Assembly (NCBI GenBank): GCA_030386875.1
Contig: CM059576.1
Location: 9,949,058-10,013,057 of the forward strand
Length of the DNA stretch: 64,000 bases
Source: Morinoia aosen
Taxonomy: Eukaryota > Arthropoda > Malacostraca > Amphipoda > Talitridae
Direction of reading: 5' to 3'
Shown here: piece by piece, positions 21,549-33,225 of the stretch
Position numbering within the stretch: position 1 is the stretch's first letter
How the letters are laid out: every line of letters starts with the position of its first letter
Position numbers and translations under genes: made by a program
The notes under the pieces: generated by a model
Told to the model about the DNA's origin: nothing
Seen by the model: the letters and a program-made list of their open reading frames with translations, nothing else
The model's database searches: none

Positions 21549-22355
21549 TCAGTTTTGAGCTGACCTATCAAAAGATCTACCTCTATCAAAACGTTGAGGA
21601 GGAAGATAGTCATAGGGATAGTCGTAGGCATGGTAACGTGAGAAATTCCTTGGGCCTGGCTGGATATGAGCTACACTGTGACCTAACTGGCAATTCTTGA
21701 AAGCTTGCTTCAGCTCTGCGATTTCGCGCTGCATTGATTCCATAGAAGTAGGAGGTTGAATATTAGGAGCATTTGACGGGCTAAAATTCGCAGATGATGC
21801 GTTCTAGGATGCTACCTGCGGTGTGTGTGTCATGTTTAGGTTGCGCATCACTGTTTCAGTGGCCTGTGCGAGGTTTTCTAAACTTTCGTCCGGGCTAACC
21901 ATTGATAGAAAGGGGCGTACGGCACTAGGCAGTTTGTTCATATAAACCTCTTTGAGGAACCCCTCAGCTATGTTAACACCGGCTGATAATCTTTTTAGTT
22001 CCTTTACTAACGAGGTCGGAGAGAAAGTGACGGAGACAGGTGGAATTGCTGACTCATTTACTAAAGACCTAAACTTGTCCGCGTCGGACATCTGCAACTT
22101 TGCCAAGAGTTTACCTTTCAAGATTCCATAGGGGTTAACAGCAGGCGGGTTCGTAATGAAATCATTCGAGTCACTTAGCATTTGCGTGGGTGCTGCGGCA
22201 ATTAGGGCATGGAACTTATCGCTCTCGTTCCTGATATTATTATATCTAAATATTGCCTCCACTTGGTTAAACCAAGTGAGGCTTTCTGCTGGTATGAAAG
22301 GTAGCAGACTAATAGGTTTAGTGCGCGCTCGATCTTCATTCTCTGTGTCGGACAT
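21549..22355 (-). pseudogene. Gypsy-like gag with one in-frame stop
   Basis: The ATG at 22355 opens a frame whose first 183 codons match the layout of arthropod gypsy-type gag: LLPFIPAESLTWFNQVEAIF, then FHALIAAAPTQ, a Pro-Tyr block (NPYGILKGKLLAKLQMSD), and the helical region FLKEVYMNKLPSAVRPFLS. A TAG at 21804 interrupts the same frame, which then runs on as MESMQREIAELKQAFKN (coiled-coil-like) and an Arg/Tyr-rich tail to 21549. Protease, RT and integrase are absent, so this is a truncated element. It lies about 450 bases downstream of the primer-binding-site-like sequence and LTR at its 5' side. Gag would form the capsid of the retrotransposon particle. Confidence 0.75.
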
Positions 22356-22790
22356 GCTGGCAATTTTCTTTTGAATGCAAAATTAAGCTCTAACGGCACG
22401 GAATTTTACGTATTCAACGCCTAATAACTTTGGTATTAAAGTGTCAACGGTTTGCGTTATTAATTACCTACTCAATCATTCAAATAACGTTGAAAACGGA
22501 AACAAGAAAAAAAATGGAAACGAAAATTTACGGTAGTCGGCAATAGCGTAAGCGCGAAAGAAGGTGAAATAAAAAATTTCTACCTACTGCGGCATATGAG
22601 ACAGAAGACAGAATACGAGTAGCACTGAAAAATTTTTTTTAGAGCTGCTCAGAGAACATTAACACGGTAAAATCCATAGAAATTCTCAAGGACTACGACA
22701 TGGGAACTTATCACTACAATGATAGGCCAACATTATCCTCTCTCACACTTTCTCAAACACTTATCGAGTTGAATAGTTTTTAAGTTTTAA

Positions 22791-22805
22791 GGCTGGGGTC
22801 ACCAG
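22791..22805 (-). other. Candidate tRNA primer-binding site
   Basis: Directly after the LTR end (...GTAACA) the minus strand reads CTGGTGACCCCAGCC. TGGTGACCCC is a common primer-binding-site start in gypsy-like elements. The position between LTR and gag supports the assignment. Confidence 0.65.
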
Positions 22806-23542
22806 TGTTACGTTGGCGAGGTATGGATTAAAACTTTAGTACCCGTATTATTAAACGACCAACGTAAACGTACTCGATAAGGTTCTTAAAATTGCGAGAA
22901 AGGGATAATTACGACACTTTTAGGACTCAGCTTGGATTATTTATTGAAGGAAAGCCGGGAGGACTGGCGGTGAGCTTGACTTTTGAAGAGCTTCTCTTAG
23001 ATGGGAAATCCGTGCAGGCGAGGTCCGGCGAGCGATGGCGTGGTACGGCGAGCGATGGCGTTGGCAGGATGTAAATGAGAGTGTTTGGGGGATTCAAGGT
23101 AAGCTTACAGTCTGTTTAATTTTTAACGACTGGCAGAATATGAATTTGAAAACCGTGACGTGTGGATGAGTCAATTTATGGTTTCAGAGCTTTCTATTAA
23201 TTCCCCGCTGGTCAAGCAGGTTATCGTGGTAGAAGCAGGTAGATTATCTAGCCTGTGGTTGTGATATACTAGGCTTTACTAGCTCCAAAAACCAAGATGA
23301 TTGCAAGGGGATGTATAATCAAGGTCAGAAACGTCTCCCGCCAAAGTAGGCAATTACGTGGTATAACTCGATGGTTGAGTTAGAGGATAGGTCACGTAGA
23401 TATAAACTTGTAAAGCTCAGGCCCAGGGAAGGTGTGTTGTGGTGTTTAATGATGCCGAGGATCTGGAAATAATCGAAGACGCTGAATGAGAAGGTTCTCG
23501 GAGAGGCATCAAGGAAAAATTCCACAACTGACAATCCCTACA
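22806..23542 (-). repeat. 5' LTR of the gypsy-like element
   Basis: A 737 bp segment that begins TGTAGGGATTGTCAG and ends CGCCAACGTAACA on the minus strand, giving the usual TG...CA borders. The minus strand holds a TATA-like TTTATATC about 150 bases from its start. The 3' partner LTR was not found in the window, so the left boundary of the element is lost. A short internal tandem (GCGAGCGATGGCGTGGTACG-like) lies near 23025-23060. Confidence 0.6.
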
Positions 23543-25339
23543 CTGCAACGGTAAATTCCCATCACGGAGAAACACTGAGACGTCCTACAGATTCAACACG
23601 AGCTATTTGAATTGTTTTCTCTTTGTCAAGCTCTAGAAATAGGATAGCTCTTTTTAATAGCTGGTAAGCTCTTTCACTACTGCCCTTGCTTTAAATATAA
23701 TAGCATGAAATTTTAAAAGAAATTTTGGTAATGACATAATTATTATTCATGTTTGAAACTACATGCGATTAAGCACACGAATTATGGAGTATAATGAGAT
23801 ATGAAAAGCTCCAGATTTTCAGGAATATGCATGACTAAATTTCGTACGCTAATCTCCGTACGAAAAATAAAAAGGCACTCCAAATTCATTTACATGTCAA
23901 CTATACTGAAAAACACTGCAAGTATAACTTGTAATAAAAAAAGGAAAATATTCAACATAAATACAGTGCAATTTTAAACACAGAAAAATCCCATGAGACA
24001 GCAGTTTACGCTACGCCATCTTGGGAACACAATCGGCAACTCGCCGTGCGCTCTTACGAAGTATCCAATGAGCGAGTTGCAAGTCATAATGACAGCTGCA
24101 GGTATATAATTTTTTGTAGTAAGGAAGGACGTAGTTGAATATCTATAATACTTGACACAAGAAATGAACATGACACGCAAAATTCACTCTATGTCATGTT
24201 GAGATAGCGCTCGGAATCAAACATGCTATTTTTACGAACTCTACCACTATTTTTATGTTTATCTATATATCACGACACTGACCAGATCCTTATACTTAAA
24301 CACAATGCACACTAAGAAATGACACAATATACTTTACCAGATTTGCTCTATTTAAACACTTAATTTCTTTCACTTACAAGAACGCTGTAACGCACAAGCT
24401 ACGAATCGCACGAGAGAGTGACGCTGAAAACCAAGCGTCCCGCACGGTGTTGCCACTTTCACAGGCTTCCAACTCGAAAATGTCGATCGTTATTTTATAT
24501 CTCATGCATTTACACAAAAACTTCAAGGGTTTTCAATTATAAGTCGAAAATTATTAATAATAATTTAGTGTAAGATTTTTAATGCTAATAGTTATGCTAT
24601 TTGAATGTGAATGAATGAGAATTTCATTGAATTTATGCATTTTTGTAGCTGATGCTACATTCACTACAGAGAAATCTATTAAGTTTGTTGTTTGAATTAA
24701 AGCGTGCACTCTTAATTAATCTGTAAACTCACTTTTTTCATTTTTTATGCTCACTCACACTGATATTTTTCAGTATCTACCTCAACAAACAATTCTAATC
24801 ATGTTCCTTGATGTCGAGAAATACAAAACTACTAAGTCAATGTATGCATTTCTTACATACCACAAATTTTTTCGATCCACAAAGTTCGTTATAATTGTGA
24901 GGCTAGGTGTACTTGTTGCTTCAGCCATCGAGTTCTGTTTGCGGGGAGTGAAGCAGCGGCGTTACTTATATACTTTTACGGCAGTTCGTATCAGTGATAC
25001 GGGGGGGGGGGGGAGGCGGTGACAATAGGAAAGAATGAGAAGAGAATTAGAGTTTGGCATAGAGTGTGCCAGAAGAGAAAAAAGGAGAGAAAAGGAAAGG
25101 GATAGTGGAAGAAGAAAAAGGCGCTCAACGCATAATTAGGTAATCTTGTGCATCTTGTTTTATTCTTGCTACAAGTTAGTTAAAATAATAAGGGAGAAGT
25201 ACACATCAGGGCTTTTCATGCTGAAAGTGATTCATGTTTTGTATTATGCCGCGTCTACTCTGCTCTATTGTATTATTATATCCACGGTAGAGGGCGACAT
25301 GAGCAATCCGTACGCGGAGTGAATTTAAATTTAAGCTTA
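23543..25339. other. No recognised gene
   Basis: AT-rich DNA with no supported reading frame. A run of 13 G lies near 25000-25014, and a purine-rich GAGAAGAG/GGAGAG stretch follows to about 25130. Confidence 0.4.
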
Positions 25340-25900
25340 GCAATTTTATGCTCGTCTACAAGTCCCTATATACATACACTATATATACATATACTATATA
25401 CTAACTTAAACTTATATTATTTTAATTTTTTGTATTTATTTTTTTATTTTTTTACATATACATGCATATATATAAATTTTACACACATATACACACATAC
25501 ATACCTGACACGTGCACCCATACTTTTTTTCAAAATTACGCACACACACGATACACAGGAATACATATGTATACATACAATTTTTATTTTTCATATGCAT
25601 TACCACCCATACACACGACACACGCGCTCACAAATAGTTATATACATTTTCCATACCCATACACCTACAAACATACACACGTACACGATACGCATGCACA
25701 CATATATGCATATATGCATTTTCATTATTTATTCTATTTTTTTTATTTTTTATTATTATTTATTTATTATTATTATTTTTTTCTCATATATATTCATTTA
25801 TTTATTCATTTTTTATTTGTATTTTTTTATTCTTTTTTTATTATTATTATTTTCATTTTTTCATTATGATTAATTATATATTTTTTTATTTTTTATTTTT
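25340..25900. repeat. Low-complexity TA/CA and T-rich tract
   Basis: Irregular TATACATACAC-type microsatellite (about 25370-25720) followed by TTATTATT-rich sequence to about 25900. Frames here (Tyr/His/Phe-rich) are compositional artefacts. Confidence 0.8.
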
Positions 25901-28900
25901 TAACAGGACCTACATTACATTCTAGCTGTCTAAACAATTTCAAGTTGATTGCTGTTCTCTACCTTTTTACAATTATAGCGTCTGTGCACATCATACATTA
26001 TATACACCTAGATACAGTTTTTCAGACATGCACTTTACACTACGTACATTTTTACAGATAGGCTATTGAATAATTAGAGGTGTAAGTAAACAGGAATTTA
26101 AGAACTATTAAAGTAATGAAAAATAATTAATGAAAAATTTTTGTATATCAGTGCAACTAAAATGAAGTAAAAAGTCTGGGGTTTCGGCTTCCCACCAATG
26201 GGGGGGGGGGGGGGAGACCGTCCTACCGCTCGCCAAAACCCCAAAAAACAATAAATAAAAATATTAATGAAATTTGTTTGGTCTTCACGCACGTCCTCCT
26301 AAAAGGACTAGAAATTGTCTTAATAGGTGTGCCTGGCAAGGTTGTTGGTTCATGTATATTTTGGAGGTGGAGGGGGCCATTGCCAGCAGTCTAGTAGTCT
26401 CTAGTAGTCCATAGAGTAGTCTAGGAATGTTGTTTGGGGATGAGCTCCGGAGGAAATCTTAATTTTGTACACAGGTCAGGATCGAATTGCTGCATGTTGT
26501 GCCAGATCCTGTTTGCATGCTCGTGTAGCAGTATGTTTATGGGAGGGACATTTAGATGATTGTGCAGGTATTTGGATGCTATTGCTTCTATTAAACTTGT
26601 GCCGGTGATAAATCTAAGTGCTTTGTTTTGTACTCTTTGTTATTTGGATATTGCTGTTGCTGATACTGTGTGTAAAGGTATGACTGGGTATTTTAATGCT
26701 GATCTTACAAAGGCCAGATATAATTTCAGTTTAGTTTCTGTAGGGAGGTGAGTAAAACGGTATTTTTTTAGATTTTTGTAGGCTATTGCTTATCTAATGG
26801 AGGCTTGTGATGATATACCATGTGTTGTTATGTTCAAACCCAGGACTTTTCCTTTATTTGTGTATGGTATTGATTTGTCGTTTATGGTAACTTCAAATGT
26901 TTTCCTTCTATTTATGGGAATTATGGCAAATTTACTACTGTTGGTTAATATTTTCCATTTCTTTTCGAACGTGTTTATTTGTTCTATTGCTCTTTTGGTG
27001 TTGGCTGTTGCGTATCTTGGTGAATATTTTCCGGCTGTTATCTGTGTGATGTCATCTGTAAAACATATGTAATCTGTTTTAGGTAGCGGCGGTGGTAAAT
27101 CATGAGTATAAAAGCTGAAAAGTGTAGGGGATAGACATGCTCCATGGGGTACACCTGTGCACAATGAAAATCGCGGCCCTATGTAATTGGATATTCTTAT
27201 TGAGGCTGTCCTGCTATTAAGGTAATTGTTCAGGGTCCGCAGAAACATAGGGTGAAGATTGATTTGTGAAAGTTTGAAGATGAGACCAGAGTGCCATACC
27301 TTGTCGAATGCTTTTTTAACATCTCTTAAGCAAATGTCTATTGTGAATTTTTGTGCTAATTGGATGGAAATTGATTCGTGCAGGGTTGCCAGTGCGGTAT
27401 GTGTGCCTCTATTACATCTGAATCCGTGTTGTCTGCTATTGAAATGATTATGAATTGTAAGGAAATTTGTCAACCTATTATTTAAAATTTTATCTAGTAG
27501 TTTGCCGTGTACATCCAGGAAGGAAATTGGTCTGTAATTTTGAACTGATTTTGGGGATGTGTTTGGTTTTGGGAGGAAAATCATTATGGCATGTTTTAGG
27601 TTGTCCGTGAAGTAACCAGCTGATATGGACATATTGAAAATATTAATCAGAAAGTGAATCATGTTTTTTGGTAAGTTTTTAAGTTGTAAAGTGGTTATTT
27701 CCGTTGTCCCTGGTGCTTTCTGTTTGAACGGTCTCAGCGCTTGTAATAGTTCTTCAAATGTAATAGGGGGAAAATGTATAGGGTCCAGTCTGTTGATATT
27801 TCCAGTTCGGTATGGTTTGATTGTATTTGCTATGTTGTTCATTTGTTCTTGTACTATTGCAATGTGTTCCCTGTCGAAGTGGGGTTCGTCTTGTTCAGTA
27901 AATATTTCCTTCTAGTGTGCTCTGAAGATGGGTTCTTTTTCTTGAGGAGTATGCAACTGTTCTTTATTATGTTCTATGTATGGTATTTGTTGTTTAGTGT
28001 TGCCACCCATCATCCTCTTGCAGGATGACCAGAACATTTTCGGATCCTCTTGACATTTAAGACTATGAATTAAATCCTCCAAGGTTTGCTGATATTTGCC
28101 TTTGTATATATCTTGTAATCGGATTCTTATTGTGTTCAAATGTCGGTTCAAACCTATAGATGGCCCATATCTGGAAATGTATTGGGTTGTCTGTCGGTAT
28201 TGTGCTTGTAATGTCAAAGTTTCGTGAGTTGGTTTGATCCCAGGGATTATCCTATGAGTTATGAGTGGGACTGCAGTATTTGTGGCATCCTGTACGTGTT
28301 TGGTCCATGTGTCCAGGTACTTGTATATTTCGTTTATAGTTGGATCCGGTTGTGAAGAGGGTGTGACAGGTGATAGTAACTGCTTGTATAATTTCCAATT
28401 TGCTTTATGAAAGTGTCTTCGCGGCTTGATGGGAATTTGCATTGGGTTGGCTGTGATGGTAGAGATTATTGGAATGTGATCCGATGGTGTGATGTGGCCG
28501 GGCTTCAAGAAAATATTATGAAATGCATGCTTGTTTTGTAAAACTACATCGGGTGAGGTGGTGCTATTGTGAGTTATTAGGGTGGGAAAAAAGGGTCCAA
28601 TGTGTGTGCATTTCTGTTTTGAAATTTGGTAGAAAAGACGGTTTCCTCTGTTGTTCCTATGTGAGTATCCAGTTATGCTATGTGCGGCGTTTATGTCACC
28701 TAGAATATAGGTTGGGTGTGGTCTATTGAAAAGCATGTGGAAGTCTATGAAATTCAGGTAGTCTGTTCTTGGGGGTGTATATGTAGTACCGATGGTGATT
28801 GGTCCCTGAAGCGTATCTATTGTTACTGCTATCATATCTGTGTGGAAATCATCGTGAAGTCTGTACGAAATGCGTTTCCTGAGTGCTATTGCAGTGCCTG

Positions 28901-29304
28901 CGTGATTTTCACAATTTAAACAATTTAAACAATTTATTTACCACAGGAGATACAGAGGTAGAATGTTTCTTAAGTCTAATACAATGGTCAGAGTTGAGTA
29001 TAGCTACCTGTGGGCCCGAATAAGTTCAGCGACTTCTAGGGCATCCTACCATTACATTATTCTAGGGCGTACAATAATGTTTAACCTAATTCACTTAGCC
29101 TAGTTTCGCATTAGACTGATCAACAGGATAATGAACTCGATATTGATGTTTAATTTTACAATATAGGTCATATGGACAATATTTAACAGTATATTCGATA
29201 ACGATTAAGGAGCAGACTGAAAATCGGCGATATTACTCATGGCAAATTGCATTATTAGGACCAGACATGTAGGAGGCAGGATTTGACTTGGGGATCTTAC
29301 ACGA

Positions 29305-31233
29305 CTAGTATTCTGATAAGAAGTGAGACTCAAGATTTCTTTTAAATTCCTTGTAAGAATTACTTTCACGGATCTCCGCAGGTATTGAGTTCCAGGTTTT
29401 AGTTCCAACGAATAGTATACTATGTTGCGAGCGGGCCTTTGAATAATAAGGAAGCATGAATTTACTTTTATTTCGTGTTAAATGGTCGTGATGACCAGTT
29501 TGCGCAGTTAATAACTGTTGAAGGCTATTGTCGCCATCATTAGCTAATGTTTTGTAGATGAAATTGCAGATGGAGATTTTGTAGAGATCCGAGAGTTTAA
29601 GTATTTGTAAATTTTTGAATGAATCATTTGTGTGAGCATTATATTCTAGGTTCTTTAACGCTCTGATGGCTCTTTTTTGCAGAGTAAAAATTATATTGGT
29701 TTTATTTTTATCAGTTCCATGCCATGCTTCTATTCCGTATTGCAGGTATGGTGAAATGAGCGTTCGATAAAGCATTAGTAAGGCTGTTTCAGGCAGGAAA
29801 TTTTTAACTTTATTCAGGATTCCGATGGATTTTGATAATTTAGAACTAATATGAGTGATGTGCTCTTTGAAGGTCAGATGTTTATCTATTATGATGCCCA
29901 GAAATTTACATGAGTTGGTTTCTTTGATTTCACCTTCGCCAATTTTAATGGATGGTAGAGATATATTTTTCTTGTATGCGAACGTAATATAATTTGTTTT
30001 ATCGATATTGAGGCTTATTTTATTAGCTTTAAGCCACAGTGAAACCTTATGGAGTTCATTATTTATACTCTCCGCAATCGTACTGGGATTTTCGTTCGGA
30101 ACGACCGCAGAAAGCGTACTGTCATCGGCAAAAAGTATGAATTTAAAAAATGATGTAGATTTAATAATATCATTGATAAAAATCAGAAAAAGGAGAGGCC
30201 CAAGAACAGATCCTTGTGGAACTCCATGGCTAATTTTCTGTGGGTCCGATTTTGCGTCGTCAATGACAACGTATTGCTTCCGATTTGTTAGGTATGATCT
30301 GAACCAATCATGGGCAACCCCACGAATGCCATAACAATGAAGTTTCGAGAGTAATATATTATGGTCCACACAATCGAATGCCTTTCGAAAGTCAAGAAAT
30401 ACAGAGAAGACAGTCTTTCCGTTATCTATATTAGAATAAAGGAATTGTAAATGATTTAATATTGCCTGTGTTGTTGATTTTTTACAGCGAAAGCCGTATT
30501 GTTTCTCATAGAGAAATGATTTTTGTTCAAAATAAGAGTACACTTTTTTATACACAATTTTCTCGAATACCTTGCTAATAATTGGTAACATGGAGATAGG
30601 TCGATAATTGTTTACAGAGGTTTTTTCTCCATTTTTAAAGATAGGGGTTACTCTAGCAACTTTGAGGGAGTTTGGGAAAGTGCCTAGTAAGAGAGACTGG
30701 TTAATAAAATTGGATTTCAGCGGGGCCACAATATCAGCAATTATTTTAAGTATTTTAGTTGGAAACGTTTGTAACCCACTCGATTTATTTTTCATGTTGT
30801 TTATGCACGCAATTACATCGGAGGAGTTTGTAGGCGTAAAGAAAAAGGAGTTGTGTTCTCGAATATGATCCATAAATTCCAGGTGATCAGTAGGTTCACT
30901 TGGAATACCATTGGCTATAGTTTTACCTACGTTTACAAAGAAGTTGTTGAAGAGATTAGCAATTTCATTCTTCTCATGGTATTTTACATTATCTTGAGTG
31001 ATATATCCAATTTTCTTTTTTTCGGCGTTATTCGGTTTATAACAAGAGTTAAGGAGGCGCCAAGTCTTTTTAACGTCAGCTTTGAATTGAGTAAACTTGA
31101 GGGTAAAGTAGCTCTTTTTTGATGTTCTTATCTGGTTTGTCACATAGTTTCTGAATCGGTTATATGTTTCTCTAGATATTCGCCCTTCGCAAAGGAGGGC
31201 TAGGTACGCTTGGCGTTTCTTTATATTTATCAC
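29305..31233 (-). CDS. LINE-C reverse transcriptase domain (intact frame)
   Basis: 642 codons without a stop, lacking a proper start because the element is truncated: the frame opens inside KQKPWITRDIVINIKKRQAY. It contains the whole RT: NYRPISMLPIISKVFEK (about 209), YGFRCKKSTTQAILNHL (about 246), FLDFRKAFDCVDHN (about 279), HGVPQGSVLGPLLFLIFIND (about 336) and FILFADDSTL (about 366), with both catalytic aspartate motifs present. The C-terminal region has the AWHGTDK, LQKRAIRAL and WNSIPAEIR signatures of CR1/L2/Daphne-like LINEs. The enzyme would copy element RNA at a nicked target in the nucleus, but without its endonuclease this copy cannot mobilise itself. About nine in ten residues agree with LINE-C copy 2 by eye. 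Confidence 0.85.
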   Translation of the reverse strand: MINIKKRQAYLALLCEGRISRETYNRFRNYVTNQIRTSKKSYFTLKFTQFKADVKKTWRLLNSCYKPNNAEKKKIGYITQDNVKYHEKNEIANLFNNFFVNVGKTIANGIPSEPTDHLEFMDHIREHNSFFFTPTNSSDVIACINNMKNKSSGLQTFPTKILKIIADIVAPLKSNFINQSLLLGTFPNSLKVARVTPIFKNGEKTSVNNYRPISMLPIISKVFEKIVYKKVYSYFEQKSFLYEKQYGFRCKKSTTQAILNHLQFLYSNIDNGKTVFSVFLDFRKAFDCVDHNILLSKLHCYGIRGVAHDWFRSYLTNRKQYVVIDDAKSDPQKISHGVPQGSVLGPLLFLIFINDIIKSTSFFKFILFADDSTLSAVVPNENPSTIAESINNELHKVSLWLKANKISLNIDKTNYITFAYKKNISLPSIKIGEGEIKETNSCKFLGIIIDKHLTFKEHITHISSKLSKSIGILNKVKNFLPETALLMLYRTLISPYLQYGIEAWHGTDKNKTNIIFTLQKRAIRALKNLEYNAHTNDSFKNLQILKLSDLYKISICNFIYKTLANDGDNSLQQLLTAQTGHHDHLTRNKSKFMLPYYSKARSQHSILFVGTKTWNSIPAEIRESNSYKEFKRNLESHFLSEY

Positions 31234-31262
31234 GATGTCTCTAGTAATCCAGGGCTTTTGTT

Positions 31263-31346
31263 TACTATAATTACAATTGAGCTGCTCAATATTATTTTAC
31301 AATATATACAGCACACAGCTGTACAAATCGCCTATTGAAGGCACAC
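31263..31346 (-). repeat. 84 bp 5' module joined to LINE-C copy 1
   Basis: Reads on the minus strand GTGTGCCTTCAATAGGCGAT and onward to TTATAGTA. It is identical to 33226-33309 except for one base. It lies between the target duplication and the truncated LINE-C body. It is absent from the corresponding place in the full-length LINE-C copy at 48744-53765. Confidence 0.9.
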
Positions 31347-31537
31347 TTTTCGTTCAACTTATTTGAATAAATTGTATTGTAATTAAAGATCTTAAGGGGT
31401 TGGTTGTTTATGAGGCAGTGACTATTGATGAGTTTTACGTCTGGGTCTAGCGTGTTGTATATGTTGGATAGTGTGATTCTATTGGTATTCCAAGATTGCA
31501 CGTTGTGTTGAATTATTGTTATTTTCTTCAGATTCAT

Positions 31538-32169
31538 TTTTGAGCAATTAATTTTTTTGTTTTTTTTGGTGGCTGCTATTAGTGTTTGGTGTCTTGGAAG
31601 ATTTATGAAGTCCGCGTGGGGGATTATGTATATGTTGGTTCTTGTGAATTGGACCCTGTTGCTCCGAATGTAATCCAGTAATGTTTATGAGCTCATGTCC
31701 TGAGCAGTGAATTTTAATCCTTTATCATTATTTTTTCTGTTGAGTTCCTGGATGTACCATTCTGTCGGGGGATTTTCTGGGGTTGGTGAATTGTCCATGA
31801 AATTTCTGTATAGTTTTCTAGGAAAGTTGTGTTTGTTGTCTAATACTTTGCTTGAATTACCCATATCATCACTTATCCTGCGTTTAGTTCTAGCCTCCGT
31901 GTCCATGGCCTCCTCCATATGCTCCTGTTCACATTCGAGAGAGACATCCACCGTTTTTTCCTGTTCCGTTTCCGTCTCCTGTGGTGTTGTTTCTGATTTG
32001 TAGTAAAAATTGAAAATTGCGGCTGAGTCACGACCTGGGAAAGTGGTATCGATATTGATGTTCAGTTTTTAGGATTGTAAAAGAAGGTCGCCAAATTTCT
32101 GTTTTCTTTTCAGTGCTGCTATGTGTGCTTCCAAGATGAGTGCTGTCAGTTTAATATGTGTTTGTGATG
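31538..32169 (-). other. LINE-B ORF1 3' part and ORF1-ORF2 spacer
   Basis: The minus strand contains an 88-codon frame at 31685-31951, acidic at its start (EQEHMEEAMDTEARTKRR), ending just before the ORF2 start. It is most likely the C-terminus of ORF1 in a shifted frame. No independent gene was recognised. Confidence 0.5.
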
Positions 32170-33110
32170 TTAGTGTGAGAGTGTGTTCTGGGGGTTTGTT
32201 TGTAATATTGCGTGCTTTGGAATTTCAGCATAGGTGTTTTGAGTTTGTTGGTGATGCTCCTGTTTTTCATTTTCGAGTTTTTGTTTGATTACATTTTTTC
32301 TATATGGGCAACTTGATGCTAATGTTCTGTGTGGTCCATTACAATTGAGGCATTGTTTAAGTGGGCTTGTGCATTGTTGGTAAGTATGTTCTTGTGAGGA
32401 GCATTCTGAGCAATATTGTGTTGTTTGGGTGCATTTGGATGTTGGGTGGTCTTCATATTTGTAGCACTTGTTACAGATGAGGATGTGTGTGTATTTTTCT
32501 TGTTCACATTGATAGGGTGTAATTTTTGTATGATACATATAAAACCCATCTTGGAGGATCCTTTGTGCAGTGGTGGTGTCGGAAGTTATAATTTTAATTA
32601 GATGAGTATTTTGCTTTATTTTAACTATTTCTGTTACTGATAACCATGAATTTTGCTGTTGGATTTCTGCTTTGATTTCATCCTCAGGTCTTGCACCTTT
32701 TTCAATATCAATTTGTCTGACAAAAATTGATCTTTTTGCTCTTAGGTCGGGGGGAATAACTGGAATTAAATTCAATTTTTGGAATGCGTTGATTGCTTTA
32801 CTGGAAGTTAGTTTATCAACTGAAATGACATCGTCTTCTGTTACTGCATAGAAACCTGTACTGGTGGAAGTCAGTCTAATAAGAGGAGCATTTAGGTCTT
32901 TGAAGGTTGTTGCAAAATTTTTATCTTGTCCACTGGTTTAGCTGTATCGATAAATTTAAGTTGTACTCTATTTGTTGATGATTTTATTCTAGGTGCTGTA
33001 CTGGTTGCAGCTATGTTGGGTTTTGGTGGTATAAGCATCGTAGGCGGAAGGTTGCCAGGGTTAAAGGGGAAGGACCCCGGAGTTGAGTTCCTAGTTTTGG
33101 AAGCTGAACG
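32170..33110 (-). pseudogene. LINE-B ORF1 (gag-like, zinc knuckles), frameshifted
   Basis: The best-preserved part, 32170-32775, has three successive cysteine/histidine knuckles: CNKCYKYEDHPTSKC, CSECSSQEHTYQQC and CLNCNGPHRTLASSC. These follow the RNA-recognition-like segment IVKIKQNTHLIKIITSD. Upstream the same frame continues (SKAINAFQKLNLIPV and TSTSTGFYAVTEDDVISV) to about 32930. There it shifts to a second frame reading LKFIDTAKPVDKIKI, preceded by a Pro/Asn-rich stretch to about 33110. This is the arrangement of Jockey ORF1 proteins, which bind element RNA. The true start codon is not resolved. It lies directly upstream of ORF2 on the same strand. Confidence 0.75.
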
Positions 33111-33225
33111 AGGGTTTGAAAGAAGAGGGCTCCTGGGAGGGCGGCTACCCGAGCCTCCCCGCCCAGCATCAGCTCCCTCCCCCGATCAGGGGGGGGGCAT
33201 TACGGAAAAAGGCCTAGCCCTGCCC

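Larger units (their letters stand above)
28911..31346 (-). mobile_element. LINE-C copy 1, 5'-truncated, nested in LINE-B
   Basis: A 2,436 bp insert flanked by TTTTC on both sides (28906-28910, 31347-31351). The 3' tail on the minus strand consists of ATTGTTTAA units. The RT half is intact; the endonuclease and ORF1 are missing. Upstream of the truncation point (about 31263) come 84 bases that are not LINE-C sequence but match the 5' end of LINE-B. Removing 2,441 bases (insert plus one duplication) restores the LINE-B frame as KLNENHAG. Confidence 0.9.
26421..31537 (-). pseudogene. LINE-B ORF2: endonuclease-reverse transcriptase
   Basis: Starts at the ATG at 31537: MNLKKITIIQHNVQSWNTNR is the classical Jockey endonuclease opening. 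LINE-C copy 1 (28911-31346) splits the frame after NKLNE. It continues with HAGTAIALRKR, YILGDINAAHS and TPSDHIPI (the catalytic SDH). RT motifs follow: KAPGTTEITTLQLKN, NYRPISFLDVHGKLLD, HGFRCNRGTHTAL, CLRDVKKAFDKVWHSGL, GVPHGACLSPTLFSFYTHD and YICFTDDIT, where FTDD stands for the usual FADD. The C-terminal part runs through KNLKKYRFTHLP to a stop at 26421. With the insert removed the frame is continuous, 891 residues, the usual Jockey length, with stops only at 27912 (TAG), 26790 (TAA) and 26640 (TAA). Confidence 0.85.

Noticed and set aside
25268..25873. 201-codon frame rich in Tyr, His and Phe
   Set aside because: Lies entirely in TA/CA and TTATT microsatellite sequence and shows no domain.
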